64,000 nt of DNA from VFZN01 sp035495795 (lineage in GTDB: Bacteria; Acidobacteriota; Vicinamibacteria; Vicinamibacterales; UBA2999): positions 21,230 to 85,229 of the forward strand of contig DATJFF010000295.1 in assembly GCA_035495795.1 (NCBI GenBank), written 5' to 3'. Within the stretch, counting starts at the first letter, position 1. Each line of letters begins with the position of its first letter. Position numbers and translations under genes: made by a program. The notes under the pieces are model-generated. The model searched no databases. It was not told the DNA's origin and saw only the letters and a list, made by a program, of their open reading frames with translations. Shown here one piece after another: positions 1 to 8,348 of the stretch.

Positions 1-2
1 AA

Positions 3-58
3 AGGCAGAAGGCAAAAGGCAGAAGGCAAAAGGCAAAAGGCAGAAGGCAGAAGGCATG
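3..58. repeat. heptamer tandem array (unit aggcaga/aggcaaa)
   Basis: Eight consecutive 7-nt units, aggcaga or aggcaaa, run to the first gene of the window. The last unit is aggcATG, so the array ends inside the start codon. The AAGG in each unit could act as a Shine-Dalgarno sequence. The same unit reappears before aceF at 61794-61835. The array may extend left beyond the window. Confidence 0.9.
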
Positions 59-904
59 GCGATCAAAACAGTCGGAGTGTTGGGATGCGGCTTGATGGGC
101 GCCGGCGTGGCGCAGGTGTCGGCCGCTGCGGGTTTCAAGACGGTCGTGCTCGAAGTGAACGGCGATGTTCTCAAGAAGGGGCTTGGCCGGATCGAGAAGT
201 TCCTCACTGACGGCGTGGCGAAGGGCAAGGTTACCGAGCAGGTGAAGACGACGACCCTCGGGAACCTGACCGGGACGACGAGCTACGGCGATCTGAAGGC
301 GTGCGATCTGGTGATCGAGGCGATCGTCGAGAACGTCGAATCGAAGAAGCAGGCCTACGCTCAGGTCGAAGCGGTCGTCGGGACTGACTGCCTGATCGCG
401 TCGAATACCTCGTCGCTGTGCATCACCGAGCTCGCGGCCGCCACCAAGCGGCCGGATCGCTTCGGCGGGTTGCACTTCTTCAATCCCGTGCCGCTGATGA
501 AACTTGTCGAAGTGATCAAGGCGCTGTCCACGAGCCAGGAGACCTTCGACGCGCTCTATGGCTTCGCCCAGGCGATCGGCAAGGAGCCGATCACCGCCCC
601 CGATCGCGGCGGCTTCATCGTCAACCGGCTGCTGGTGCCGTATCTGCTCGACGCGATCCGGTGCCTCGAGGAAGGGCTCGGAACCGCCGAGGACATCGAT
701 AAGGGGATGAAGCTCGGGTGCGGCTACCCGATGGGGCCGTTCACGCTGCTCGATTTCGTTGGGCTCGACACCACGTACTACATCGCCAACATCCTCTTCG
801 AGGAATTCCGCGAGGCGCGCTTCGCACCGCCGCCGCTGCTGAAGCGGATGGTGTTGGCTGGATACCTCGGCAAGAAGGCCGGCCGCGGGTTCTATACGTA
901 CTGA
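56..904 (+). CDS. 3-hydroxybutyryl-CoA dehydrogenase
   Basis: NAD(P)-dependent 3-hydroxyacyl-CoA dehydrogenase of 282 aa, the usual length for the short Hbd/PaaH type. It interconverts acetoacetyl-CoA and 3-hydroxybutyryl-CoA in fatty acid or butyrate/PHB metabolism in the cytoplasm. The N-terminal Rossmann motif GVLGCGLMGAG is at residues 7-17. The catalytic region has SNTSSL around 116-121 and HFFNP at 140-144, with H140 the expected catalytic histidine and E152 its partner. The C-terminal dimerisation domain contains GYPMGPFTLLD and ends GRGFYTY, as in the family. The ATG is fused to the end of a heptamer repeat. No thiolase or acyl-CoA dehydrogenase gene is adjacent, so the exact pathway is not set by context. 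Confidence 0.93.
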   Translation: MAIKTVGVLGCGLMGAGVAQVSAAAGFKTVVLEVNGDVLKKGLGRIEKFLTDGVAKGKVTEQVKTTTLGNLTGTTSYGDLKACDLVIEAIVENVESKKQAYAQVEAVVGTDCLIASNTSSLCITELAAATKRPDRFGGLHFFNPVPLMKLVEVIKALSTSQETFDALYGFAQAIGKEPITAPDRGGFIVNRLLVPYLLDAIRCLEEGLGTAEDIDKGMKLGCGYPMGPFTLLDFVGLDTTYYIANILFEEFREARFAPPPLLKRMVLAGYLGKKAGRGFYTY

Positions 905-913
905 GAAGGACCG

Positions 914-1067
914 GAAAGAAACCACGAAGGGTCGAAGGCCACGAAGGACGCACGAAGTCTCTTGGGGAAAGGCAGTCGAGCTGAAGATCGGTGAAACGTA
1001 CGCGTGACACCCCCTTAAGAGTCTTCGTGCACTCCTTCGCGTCTTTCGTGTCTTCGTGGTTTCTTTT
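914..1067. repeat. imperfect inverted repeat of ~9-nt degenerate units between convergent genes
   Basis: The gap between two convergent genes holds two arms. The left arm (914-957) is built from units like accacgaag and ccacgaagg. The right arm (about 1022-1067) is its approximate reverse complement. The outermost 16 nt (914-929 against 1052-1067) match at 15 positions. Transcripts from either side could fold into a long hairpin, so a terminator role is possible, but there is no clean U-tract. Confidence 0.75.
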
Positions 1068-1777
1068 TACTTCGTCAGCTTCTTGAGCAGGATCTCGGCT
1101 TGCTGCTTGAAGCGCGTGTCCTCGGGCGTCCACTCGGGGTTCGGAGGGGCGTCAAGTGCGGCGCGGAGCTGCTCGCGTGCCTCGTCGTGCTTGCCAAGCT
1201 CCTCGAGCGTTTCCGCGAGGAACAGCCGGGTGATGATGCTGTTCTGGTCGTAGGTGAGCGACTTGCGGAGGTGCTGTTCAGATTTCTTGTCGTCGCCGCC
1301 GAACATGCCTGGCACCTTGAAGTACCAGCGCCCGAGCGCGCGATCGGGTGAGCCCTGCAGAAAACTGGGGTCAATCGCGAGCACGGATTCGAGTGCTTCG
1401 CGGATCGGCGTGCGGTATTTGATTCCCTGCCGCAGGCCGTACGATTCGGCGAGCGCGCCCATGTTGGCGGCCATCCAGTACAGCCCTTCGGGGCGTTTCG
1501 GCGCGATCGCCGCTGCCGTCTTGCCGGCGGCGACGCCGCGTTCGAGGGCGGCACGCCGCTCCGGCTGGGGCAAGCCGTTGGTGCCCAGCCAATACTCGCC
1601 GCGAGAGGCCTTCCAGGCCGACTCGAAGTCCTTGGGATCGGCGGCGAGTCGGGCGGTCCAGATGTCGACTGCCTTCTTCGCGTCCGGCAACGACTCGCGT
1701 TCGCGGTAGAGATCGTCGGGATCTTCGGCCGCAACGGGTTGGGTGGTCGGCGCATCCAATACGGTGATGGCACTCAC
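1067..1777 (-). CDS. TatT-like TPR protein (TRAP transporter TatT component family)
   Basis: Helical-repeat protein resembling the TatT component family, whose members associate with TRAP-type transport. Family-like segments are a tetratricopeptide stretch of the DPKDFESAWKASRGEYWLG type and the motif GSPDRALGRWYFKVPGMFGG followed by a KSEQHLRKSL helix. The C-terminus holds another TPR-like helix pair (LAETLEELGKHDEAREQLR). The start is uncertain. The in-frame GTG at 1777 avoids overlapping folE and gives 236 aa. An ATG at 1831 would add 18 residues and overlap the folE promoter. No TRAP transporter genes are nearby, so it appears orphaned. A -10-like TATTGT (1839-1834) could drive it. Confidence 0.7.
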   Translation of the reverse strand: MSAITVLDAPTTQPVAAEDPDDLYRERESLPDAKKAVDIWTARLAADPKDFESAWKASRGEYWLGTNGLPQPERRAALERGVAAGKTAAAIAPKRPEGLYWMAANMGALAESYGLRQGIKYRTPIREALESVLAIDPSFLQGSPDRALGRWYFKVPGMFGGDDKKSEQHLRKSLTYDQNSIITRLFLAETLEELGKHDEAREQLRAALDAPPNPEWTPEDTRFKQQAEILLKKLTK

Positions 1778-1832
1778 TGAACCCGCGCTGTTCGCGGCTG
1801 CACCGCCGGCGGCCGACCCTGAAACCAGCATG

Positions 1833-1839
1833 TACAATA
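1833..1839. promoter_or_regulatory. overlapping divergent -10 boxes (folE / TatT-like gene)
   Basis: On the plus strand TACAAT (1833-1838) lies exactly 6 nt before the ATG at 1845, which would make folE leaderless. On the minus strand TATTGT (1839-1834) overlaps it and could drive the TatT-like gene. No convincing -35 was seen for either. Confidence 0.5.
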
Positions 1840-1844
1840 CGCCG

Positions 1845-2450
1845 ATGCAGCACCTCATCCACAGCTTGCTGGAAGAGCTCGGCGAGGATCCATCTCGTGA
1901 AGGCCTCGTCCGAACACCCAAGCGTGTCGAGAAGGCGCTGAGGTTCCTGACGAGCGGATACGAGGCGGATATCGACACCGTGCTGAACGACGCCTTGTTC
2001 AGCGTCGATTATAACGAGATGGTAATCGTCAGAGACATCGACTTCTACAGTCTCTGCGAGCACCACCTGCTGCCGTTCTTCGGCAAGTGTCATGTGGCCT
2101 ACATCCCCAACGGCCGGGTGATCGGCCTCAGCAAGATTCCGAGGCTGGTCGACATCTTCGCGCGCCGGCTCCAGCTCCAGGAGCGCATGACCAACCAGAT
2201 CGCCGAGACGATTCGCGAGAAGATCAACCCCCTCGGTGTGGCCGTGGTATGCGAGGGCACTCACCTCTGCATGGCGATGCGCGGCGTGGAGAAGCAGAAC
2301 TCCTACACCGTGACCAGCGCGATGCTCGGCGCGTTCCGCGACCACGCCCGTACCCGCATGGAGTTCCTCGAGCTGCTGAAGCTCCGCAATCCCAGTCTCA
2401 CGCAGGTCCCGCTCCCGCTCCCGGTGCCCGTGTCGCACCTCGAAGACTGA
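1845..2450 (+). CDS. folE: GTP cyclohydrolase I
   Basis: Catalyses GTP to 7,8-dihydroneopterin triphosphate, the first step of tetrahydrofolate (and pterin or queuosine precursor) synthesis. With the ATG at 1845 the protein is 201 aa. The zinc-binding CEHH (C71, H74) and second cysteine C142 in EGTHLCMAMRG are present, so this is the zinc-dependent FolE1 type. The signature SKIPRLVDIFARRLQLQERM follows the first zinc ligands. The N-terminus GEDPSREGLVRTPKRV matches the family. In-frame starts at 1743 and 1830 would add residues with no family counterpart. The 1845 start lies 6 nt after a TACAAT box. No other folate gene is adjacent. Confidence 0.95.
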   Translation: MQHLIHSLLEELGEDPSREGLVRTPKRVEKALRFLTSGYEADIDTVLNDALFSVDYNEMVIVRDIDFYSLCEHHLLPFFGKCHVAYIPNGRVIGLSKIPRLVDIFARRLQLQERMTNQIAETIREKINPLGVAVVCEGTHLCMAMRGVEKQNSYTVTSAMLGAFRDHARTRMEFLELLKLRNPSLTQVPLPLPVPVSHLED

Positions 2451-2505
2451 ATCACGGGGCGTCGAACGCACGACGGTTCGAGCACGTCTCGTGATCTTCC
2501 CCGTG

Positions 2506-2511
2506 TACACT
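2506..2511 (+). promoter_or_regulatory. candidate -10 box TACACT
   Basis: TACACT ends 8 nt before the ATG at 2520. The spacer also contains GGCGGAG, a possible ribosome binding site. No clear -35 is visible. Confidence 0.35.
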
Positions 2512-2519
2512 AGGCGGAG

Positions 2520-3233
2520 ATGCGTTCGCTCGTCCTGGCGCTGGCCGTCGCGTGTCTTGCGGCCCCGGCCCCCGAGGCCCAGACCAAGAAAGCGCCTGCT
2601 CCAGCCAAGAAGTCGGCGCCCGCTCCGGCGAAGAAAGCCCCGCCCCCTGCGACCTTGATGCGAGTCCAGCCGGAGCTGACCTGCCCATCGGAGCTGGGCG
2701 TGGGCGTTCGGACCAAGCGGCAGTTCTGTGACGTGTTGTCCGGCCGCGACCCCGCCGCCGGCGTGCTGGTCACCATTCCGCCGCACCGCGGCCCGGTCAC
2801 GCTCTCGTTCGAGCTGCACAACCGGCACACGTATTCCGAAGACCTCGTCAAGGCGCGGCAGGCGTTCCGCCAGTACACGGCCACGATTGGCGTCCTGACC
2901 ATGGACAACACGCTGGTGGAGCGGGCGGTCATCCAGTCCGAGTTCCGGACCGAGAAGGATCTTTACGATCGAATCGGCGGCGGAGCGGGCCCGGGCGGCG
3001 TGAAGGCGGTTGCGCCGAACGGTGACGAGTTCATCACGATCGAATTGCCGGAAGCCGTCGGCGAGCAGGTGAGCCTGCTCGGGGAAAAACTCACCGTGCG
3101 GCGCCCTGATGGGATCGACACGTTCGTGTCCGAAGGCCGGCCGGTTGCCACGATCAGCAACGTGATGGTGGAGTTCCGTCCCGGGCCACCGCCGAAGAAG
3201 GCGCCCGCCAAAGCCCCGCCCAAGAAACCCTGA
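2520..3233 (+). CDS. secreted hypothetical protein with Lys/Pro/Ala-rich ends
   Basis: I do not recognise a family. The 237-aa product begins with a signal peptide (hydrophobic LVLALAVACLAAPAPEA). A KKAPAPAKKSAPAPAKKAPPP tract follows, and a similar KKAPAKAPPKKP tail ends the protein. The middle part (about residues 45-215) looks globular and beta-rich, with a segment reading VTLSFELHNRHTYSEDLVKARQ. The basic Pro/Ala tracts resemble periplasmic linkers that bind peptidoglycan, membrane or nucleic acid. It is probably transcribed alone and is convergent, 9 bp apart, with the next gene. Confidence 0.75.
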   Translation: MRSLVLALAVACLAAPAPEAQTKKAPAPAKKSAPAPAKKAPPPATLMRVQPELTCPSELGVGVRTKRQFCDVLSGRDPAAGVLVTIPPHRGPVTLSFELHNRHTYSEDLVKARQAFRQYTATIGVLTMDNTLVERAVIQSEFRTEKDLYDRIGGGAGPGGVKAVAPNGDEFITIELPEAVGEQVSLLGEKLTVRRPDGIDTFVSEGRPVATISNVMVEFRPGPPPKKAPAKAPPKKP

Positions 3234-3242
3234 GTGTTGCGG

Positions 3243-4694
3243 TTACTCCGGTAGCTCGGCCTCGGCCTCGATCTCGACGAGGTACTCGTCGCCGATCAGC
3301 TCCGCGACGACCAGGGTGTTTGCCGGCTGAATAGCGGCAAACCGCTCGCCATGAGCGCGGGCAACCGGTTCCCAGTCGCCTGGACGGCGCACGTAGACGC
3401 GGGTGCGAACCACGTCATGCAGCCGTGCACCCAGTGAACGGAGCGACGCCTCGATCTTGTCGATCACGAAGTGCGTCTGCGCGGCTGGATCGCTACCGCC
3501 GATTGCGCGGCTGCCATGCGTGGCTGTCGTCCCGGAGACCAGCACCCGCTTGCCGACGCAAATCGCGCGCGAGAAGCCGGCCATCGGTTCCCACGCCGTC
3601 CCGCTGAAGCAGCGTGGGCGTCCTTCGTCGGCGCCGCGCACCTCGAAGGGCGCCGGGAACGAGTCGAGGTGGTGGCTCAGGTCGCCCGATGCCGTCAAGA
3701 ACGGCGGTGTGCGGTACTCGTCGCCGCAGTCGCCGGGGATCGGCTTCAAGGTCGAGCGCGCCTCGTCGAGGTCGCGCCGATCCTCGTCGCTGAGCGTGAA
3801 CGAGAACGCCTGCAGGGTATCGTCGATGTGCTGCCGCTCGCCGAGCCGCGCGCCGACAATCACCGCGCCGACGGCAGGCTGCTCGAGGACCCAGCGGATC
3901 GCGACAGTGGCAATCGACACGCCGTGGCGTGTGGCAACCCGCGCGGCCGACTCCAGGACAGTTTGGTAGCGCTCCCAGCCGCCAGCCGCGCGAATGAAGC
4001 GCCCGTATTTCATCTGCGACCAGGTGCCGGTACGCTCCCAGTTGGGCTCTCGCTCCCCGAGCCATTTTTCGCTGAGCCAGCCGCCGGCAATGGTGCCGTA
4101 GGCAAGCAGCTTCACGCCGCGTTCGAGGCAGAGCGCCGACATCCTGCCGGCGGCGCGCCCGTCGAGGAGCGACATCGCGACCTGGTTCGTGACGATCGGA
4201 AGACCGCTCGCGAGCGCGACGTTCAGGTGCGCGGTGTCGGTGTTCGTGAAACCGAGGTGGGCGATTAGGCCTTCCGCCCGGAGCTCGTCGAGGTAGAACA
4301 TCGCATCGAGCCAGCTCGGGTCGGCCCACGTCCAGGCATGGAACTGCAGGAGGTCCAGCCGCTCGGTGTGCATCCGGCGGAGCGACCGCGTGACTGCCGC
4401 GCGCACCTCGTCGCGTGACACCGGGCCGGGCTTGGGCACCCACTTGGTGAAGAAGCGGGCAGCCGCGGCGTCGTGCCGCTGCCGGTACAGGCCCGTGACG
4501 TCCTCCGCCGATCCGTAGTGATCGGCCATGTCGAAGCCGGTGAGACCCGCGGCGACGTAGGCCTGCATCGCATCGGCGGCTTTCTCGAGATCGAGCGACC
4601 GGCCGTCGCGCTCCATGTCGGCAATCTGCCAGAGACCGGTGAGCACCCGGCTCACCTCGAGCCCAGGCGCGACGGCAATGCGTTCAACGGGCAC
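3243..4694 (-). CDS. aldo/keto reductase - RidA fusion protein
   Basis: Two enzymes in one 483-aa chain. Residues about 1-310 are an aldo/keto reductase barrel with the expected tetrad D55, Y60 (DMADHYG), K84 (FFTKW) and H119 (LLQFHAW). Residues about 355-483 are a RidA/YjgF enamine-imine deaminase domain (VLVSGTTATHG, VVRTRVYVRR, and the C-terminal VEIEAEAEL). The GTG start at 4694 is preceded by GGAAGGAG. It is the last gene of a minus-strand operon behind an APC permease and a PLP decarboxylase. This suggests handling of an aldehyde or imine made during amino acid or amine breakdown. The substrate cannot be read from sequence. Confidence 0.88.
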   Translation of the reverse strand: MPVERIAVAPGLEVSRVLTGLWQIADMERDGRSLDLEKAADAMQAYVAAGLTGFDMADHYGSAEDVTGLYRQRHDAAAARFFTKWVPKPGPVSRDEVRAAVTRSLRRMHTERLDLLQFHAWTWADPSWLDAMFYLDELRAEGLIAHLGFTNTDTAHLNVALASGLPIVTNQVAMSLLDGRAAGRMSALCLERGVKLLAYGTIAGGWLSEKWLGEREPNWERTGTWSQMKYGRFIRAAGGWERYQTVLESAARVATRHGVSIATVAIRWVLEQPAVGAVIVGARLGERQHIDDTLQAFSFTLSDEDRRDLDEARSTLKPIPGDCGDEYRTPPFLTASGDLSHHLDSFPAPFEVRGADEGRPRCFSGTAWEPMAGFSRAICVGKRVLVSGTTATHGSRAIGGSDPAAQTHFVIDKIEASLRSLGARLHDVVRTRVYVRRPGDWEPVARAHGERFAAIQPANTLVVAELIGDEYLVEIEAEAELPE

Positions 4695-4710
4695 GGCTTG
4701 ACTCCTTCCA

Positions 4711-4765
4711 GAACCCCGAGAACCTCGCGAACCCCGAGTACCCCGCGAACCTCGCGAACCTCACT
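4711..4765. repeat. nonamer tandem array (gaaccccga / gaacctcgc)
   Basis: Six 9-nt units alternating gaaccccga and gaacctcgc types fill the gap between the permease and the AKR-RidA gene. The last unit overlaps the permease stop codon at 4761-4763. Confidence 0.8.
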
Positions 4766-6236
4766 CCGGCGGCAGCTCGCGGAAGCGCGCGTCGAGGTCG
4801 ACGCCGGCCCGGACCAGCGCCGCCCGCTCGCGCAGATAGACGAGCGTACCGGCCGCCATCACCAGCGCCCACACCGGCGTCGAGCGGAAATACCAGGCCG
4901 CGGCGGGACCGGTCAGGTCCCGCCAGGTGTGCACGCCGAGGAAAATCGCGAGCACGATGACCCCTGCCGCCGCGAGCGGCGCCTGCACGGCTCGCGACGG
5001 AAGCACCCGCACCGCAGCCGCCAGCGCCGGGTTGCGGGCCGGCAGCGCGAGGACCGACGCCGACATCAGCATGAAATTGACGAGCATCGAGGTGACCAGG
5101 ATGTCGACGCCGAGGAAAAAGTCGCCGGCCAGGTGGCTCCCGAGCACGCCAAGTGTCGCCATACCGGCACTCGCGAGGACGGCCACGTGGGGCGTCCGGC
5201 GCGTCGGGTGAACCGCAGCAACCGCGGACGGGAAGATGCCGTCCTGGGCCCAGGCGAACATCAAACGCGACACCGCGAGCAGCATCGCCGGTAGGTCCTT
5301 GACCAGTGCCACCGCGGCGCTCGACACGATGATCACGGTCCAGACCGGCGGCAGGAGCACGCCGAGGAGTCCCGGTGCCGTCAGGTCGCGCGTCTTCGCC
5401 TCGGCGGCGATGTAGGACCAGGGTACGGCGTGATACACCGCGGCGGTGAAGAGCAGGTAGAACAATCCCACGGATCCCACCGCGATCCCGATCGCCAGCG
5501 GCAGATCCCGTCCCGGCCGTTTTGCTTCTCCACCCGCCTGGGCGATGGAATCGAACCCGATGAAGGAGGCGAAGAGCAACGCCGACGCGGGCGCGAGCAG
5601 GCCGAGGGTCAGTTGCGGTTCGGGGGTAGCCGGCACGGCACTCCCTCGCGCAGTCATGACCGTGCGGAAATCAGCCTGATCGAAGGAAAAGCCGGCCACG
5701 ATCACGACGGCGCCCAGCGCGAAGGTGAGGAACATGAGCGGCACGACGAGCCGTTCGTAGGCCTTCACGCCGCGAAGGTTCACCGCCGCCGCGGTCCACA
5801 GGCAGGCGAGCGAGATCGCCACGCGAACCGGGCCTGATTCGAGCCACGCCGCCACGGTTGCCGCATTCACCGCCAGCGCGATGTCGCGAAGGAACGGGAC
5901 CAGCACGTATGAGACGACGCCAATGGCCACGCACAGCGAGAACCACTGCGAGAACGAGGCGATGAACCCGAGGTACGGATCGAGGCCGCGGCTGGCGTAA
6001 ACGTAACTGCCGCCAGCGCGAGGCATCGCCGATGCCAGCGTCGCGTAGGCGAGCCCGGCAAGTACCGCGGGAACCGCGGCGACGACAAACGCCAGGAGGA
6101 CGTGCGGCCCGATGCCTGGCACGTGGCGCTGGATCATGAACGGAATGACGTTGATGCCGGCGCCGACCATGCTGCAGACGCCGGTCGCGACGAGCCCCAT
6201 GAGGCCCATTTCGCGGGCGAGGCGGGTCTGGGCCAC
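4761..6236 (-). CDS. APC-superfamily amino acid permease
   Basis: Inner membrane amino acid/polyamine transporter of 491 aa with about 12 hydrophobic segments. The first helix carries the family's substrate-binding signature GVCSMVGAGINVIPF, and PRAGGSYVYASRGLDPYLGF in the third helix region is also typical. A later SFIGFDSIAQAGGEAKRPGRDLP matches helix 6 and the following loop of APC carriers. The GTG start lies 2 nt after the stop of the upstream decarboxylase gene, so the two are co-transcribed and probably work together, as in decarboxylase-antiporter systems. Substrate is unknown; an aromatic or other amino acid, or its amine, would fit. Confidence 0.9.
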   Translation of the reverse strand: MAQTRLAREMGLMGLVATGVCSMVGAGINVIPFMIQRHVPGIGPHVLLAFVVAAVPAVLAGLAYATLASAMPRAGGSYVYASRGLDPYLGFIASFSQWFSLCVAIGVVSYVLVPFLRDIALAVNAATVAAWLESGPVRVAISLACLWTAAAVNLRGVKAYERLVVPLMFLTFALGAVVIVAGFSFDQADFRTVMTARGSAVPATPEPQLTLGLLAPASALLFASFIGFDSIAQAGGEAKRPGRDLPLAIGIAVGSVGLFYLLFTAAVYHAVPWSYIAAEAKTRDLTAPGLLGVLLPPVWTVIIVSSAAVALVKDLPAMLLAVSRLMFAWAQDGIFPSAVAAVHPTRRTPHVAVLASAGMATLGVLGSHLAGDFFLGVDILVTSMLVNFMLMSASVLALPARNPALAAAVRVLPSRAVQAPLAAAGVIVLAIFLGVHTWRDLTGPAAAWYFRSTPVWALVMAAGTLVYLRERAALVRAGVDLDARFRELPPE

Positions 6237-6238
6237 GG

Positions 6239-7636
6239 CTATCCGCGTGCCTCGCGATAGCAGCGGACGATCGCCTCAGCCGACCGCTCGATGTCCTGCT
6301 CCGTCGTCGACCAGTTGGAAACCGAGATTCGCATCACCTGCCGGCCCTGCCAGACCGCGCCGCCGACCCAGCACGTGCCGTCGGCCTGAACGCGGGCGAT
6401 GCAGGCTCGCGTGATCTCATCGGCATCCTGCGGTGCATGCCCCTCGAACCGCAGCAGGACCTGATTGAGGACGACGTCATTCAGAACTCCCACGCCGGGC
6501 TCGCCGGCCATCCTGCTCGCCATGCGCCGGGCCAGCGTGCAGTTGCGTCGCACCAGCTCCTGGATGCCGCTGCGGCCGAGAGACCGCAGCAGCGCGTAGA
6601 TCGGCAGGACGCGCGATCGGCGCGAGGATTCCGGGACCCAGTCCATGCCGACGCGCTCCTCATCCGCTCCGCGCTGCAGGTAGGAGGCGCGCATTCCCAT
6701 CGCGGCCCGATGCGGGGCTGGGTCCGAGACGATCGCCAGCCCCGAGTCATAGGGAACGTTCAGCCATTTGTGCGCGTCGGTCGCCCACGAATCCGCCTGG
6801 CCCAGACCGGTGACCTGGGACTGCAACTCAGGGACGGCCGCGGCCCACAATCCGAACGCGCCATCGACGTGAACCCATGCGCCACGGGAGTGGGCGATCT
6901 CCACGACGCGGCCGATCGGATCGCTGGCCCCGGTGTTGACGTTGCCAACCTGGGCGCACACGATCAGCGGCCCTTCCAGGCCGGCAATCGTCTTCTCCAG
7001 GGCCTCTGTCCGCATCCGCCCTTGCCCGTCCACCGCCACCCTGACGAGCTCGTCGGTGCCGAATCCGAGGAGGCGAAGCCCGCCGACCGCCGAGATGTGG
7101 ACTTCATCGCCGACGACCACCGTGATTCGCGGCGCCCGCTGCAGCCCATCGGCCTCGACGTTCCAGCCGGCCCGCCGCAGCACCTCGTGGCGCGCCGCGG
7201 CCAGGCACGTGAAGTTCGCCATGTGACAACCGGTGACGAAGCCCACCGAACTCCGGGCTGGCAAGCCGAGAAGCTCCAGCAGCCAGGCCGAGACGACGTC
7301 CTCGACGATCGCGACGGCCGGCGACATGACGTACATCGCGCCGTTCTGATCCCATGCGCTGGCGAGCCAGTCTGCAGCAACCGTCACGGGCACCGCGCCG
7401 CCGGTGACGAAACCGAAAAAACGCGGTCCCGCGCTCGCGACCACGCCGGGATCGGCATCGCTGGCCAGCTGCTCGATCACCCGGACCGGATCGTCGCCAC
7501 CCTCCGGCAAGGGGCTGCCGAGCGCCGCACGAAGTGCGCTGACGTTCGGTGTGCCGCCGACATGGCGCCCGGCCACACCTGCCAGGTAGGCAATCGCACG
7601 CGCGTACGCGCAATCGAGGACGGGGATGGCGCTCAT
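6239..7636 (-). CDS. PLP-dependent group II amino acid decarboxylase
   Basis: 465-aa member of the pyridoxal-phosphate decarboxylase family that includes aromatic-L-amino-acid, tyrosine and glutamate decarboxylases. The PLP lysine is K290 in TDAHKWLNVPYDSG. Earlier family motifs are FFGFVTGG, GFVTGCHMANFTCLAAARH (cofactor phosphate region) and HVDGAFGLWAA, where the aspartate contacts the pyridine nitrogen. The ATG at 7636 overlaps the stop of the upstream hydrolase gene (ATGA). Translational coupling to a hydrolase, a permease and an AKR-RidA fusion points to an amino acid decarboxylation pathway. The amino acid substrate cannot be assigned. Confidence 0.9.
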   Translation of the reverse strand: MSAIPVLDCAYARAIAYLAGVAGRHVGGTPNVSALRAALGSPLPEGGDDPVRVIEQLASDADPGVVASAGPRFFGFVTGGAVPVTVAADWLASAWDQNGAMYVMSPAVAIVEDVVSAWLLELLGLPARSSVGFVTGCHMANFTCLAAARHEVLRRAGWNVEADGLQRAPRITVVVGDEVHISAVGGLRLLGFGTDELVRVAVDGQGRMRTEALEKTIAGLEGPLIVCAQVGNVNTGASDPIGRVVEIAHSRGAWVHVDGAFGLWAAAVPELQSQVTGLGQADSWATDAHKWLNVPYDSGLAIVSDPAPHRAAMGMRASYLQRGADEERVGMDWVPESSRRSRVLPIYALLRSLGRSGIQELVRRNCTLARRMASRMAGEPGVGVLNDVVLNQVLLRFEGHAPQDADEITRACIARVQADGTCWVGGAVWQGRQVMRISVSNWSTTEQDIERSAEAIVRCYREARG

Positions 7637-8340
7637 GACGGTCCGGTCCATTCGTCGATGATGGTACAGAGATCGATATCGGGAGCCAGCAGGCAGATGT
7701 GGCCGTGCCCCTCGAGAATCCGCATCGTGCCGTTCGGCGCAAGCGACGACATCAACCGCGCCTGCTCGACGGCGGGGACGAGGTGATCGCGATCGGCGGC
7801 AAGGAATAAGGCCGGCGTCCTGAGCTCCCGGAGCGGTTCCCGGACGTCGTAGTCGCGCAGCATCCGCAGCCGGGAGACGTAGCCTTCGCGGGTCGTCGCG
7901 CGCATCAACTGGTGAAAACGGCGAAGCTCGCCAGGGCCGGTGTGGCGCGAGTGCATTCGCCACGCGGTGAGTTGCCGGACGACAGGCATGGCGGCCCATG
8001 GCATCCGGCGGAGTAGGTGATAACCGAGCCACAGCCGCGCCTGGGGGCTGAAGAACGGGAACGAATTGAGGATGACCAGCCGCGCCACTCGCTCCGGGTG
8101 GGCGATGGCATAGGAGAGCGAGAGCGCGCCGCCGAACGATTCGCCGACGAGCGTCACCGCCTCGCCCGCAGTCTCCTGAACCCGCGCGTCGAGCTCGGCG
8201 ACGAGCTCGTCAAGGCGCTCCGCCGTGTCGCGGAGCCGGTGAGTGGTAACCGAGAAGCGCCGCTCGAGGAGCGGAACCTGACGGTAGAAGAGAAGTCCCG
8301 TGCCATCGAGGCCAGGCACGAGCACCAGCGGAGCCGCCAT
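7633..8340 (-). CDS. alpha/beta hydrolase
   Basis: 235-aa cytoplasmic alpha/beta-fold hydrolase. The nucleophile elbow is GESFGG with S68. Likely partners are D183 (AADRDHLVP) and a histidine in EGHGHICLLAP (H212 or H214). The N-terminal VLVPGLDGTG supplies the oxyanion hole. It heads the minus-strand operon that continues with the decarboxylase. The ATG at 8340 lies 25 bp from the divergent GTG at 8366. It may release an amino acid or amine from an ester or amide, but this is only inferred from its neighbours. Confidence 0.85.
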   Translation of the reverse strand: MAAPLVLVPGLDGTGLLFYRQVPLLERRFSVTTHRLRDTAERLDELVAELDARVQETAGEAVTLVGESFGGALSLSYAIAHPERVARLVILNSFPFFSPQARLWLGYHLLRRMPWAAMPVVRQLTAWRMHSRHTGPGELRRFHQLMRATTREGYVSRLRMLRDYDVREPLRELRTPALFLAADRDHLVPAVEQARLMSSLAPNGTMRILEGHGHICLLAPDIDLCTIIDEWTGPS

Positions 8341-8348
8341 CTGATGGA

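Noticed and set aside
905..1066. Possible small coding region between convergent genes
   Set aside because: Frames here (NHEDTKD-like) come from cacgaag repeat DNA and have no start signals or conservation evidence.
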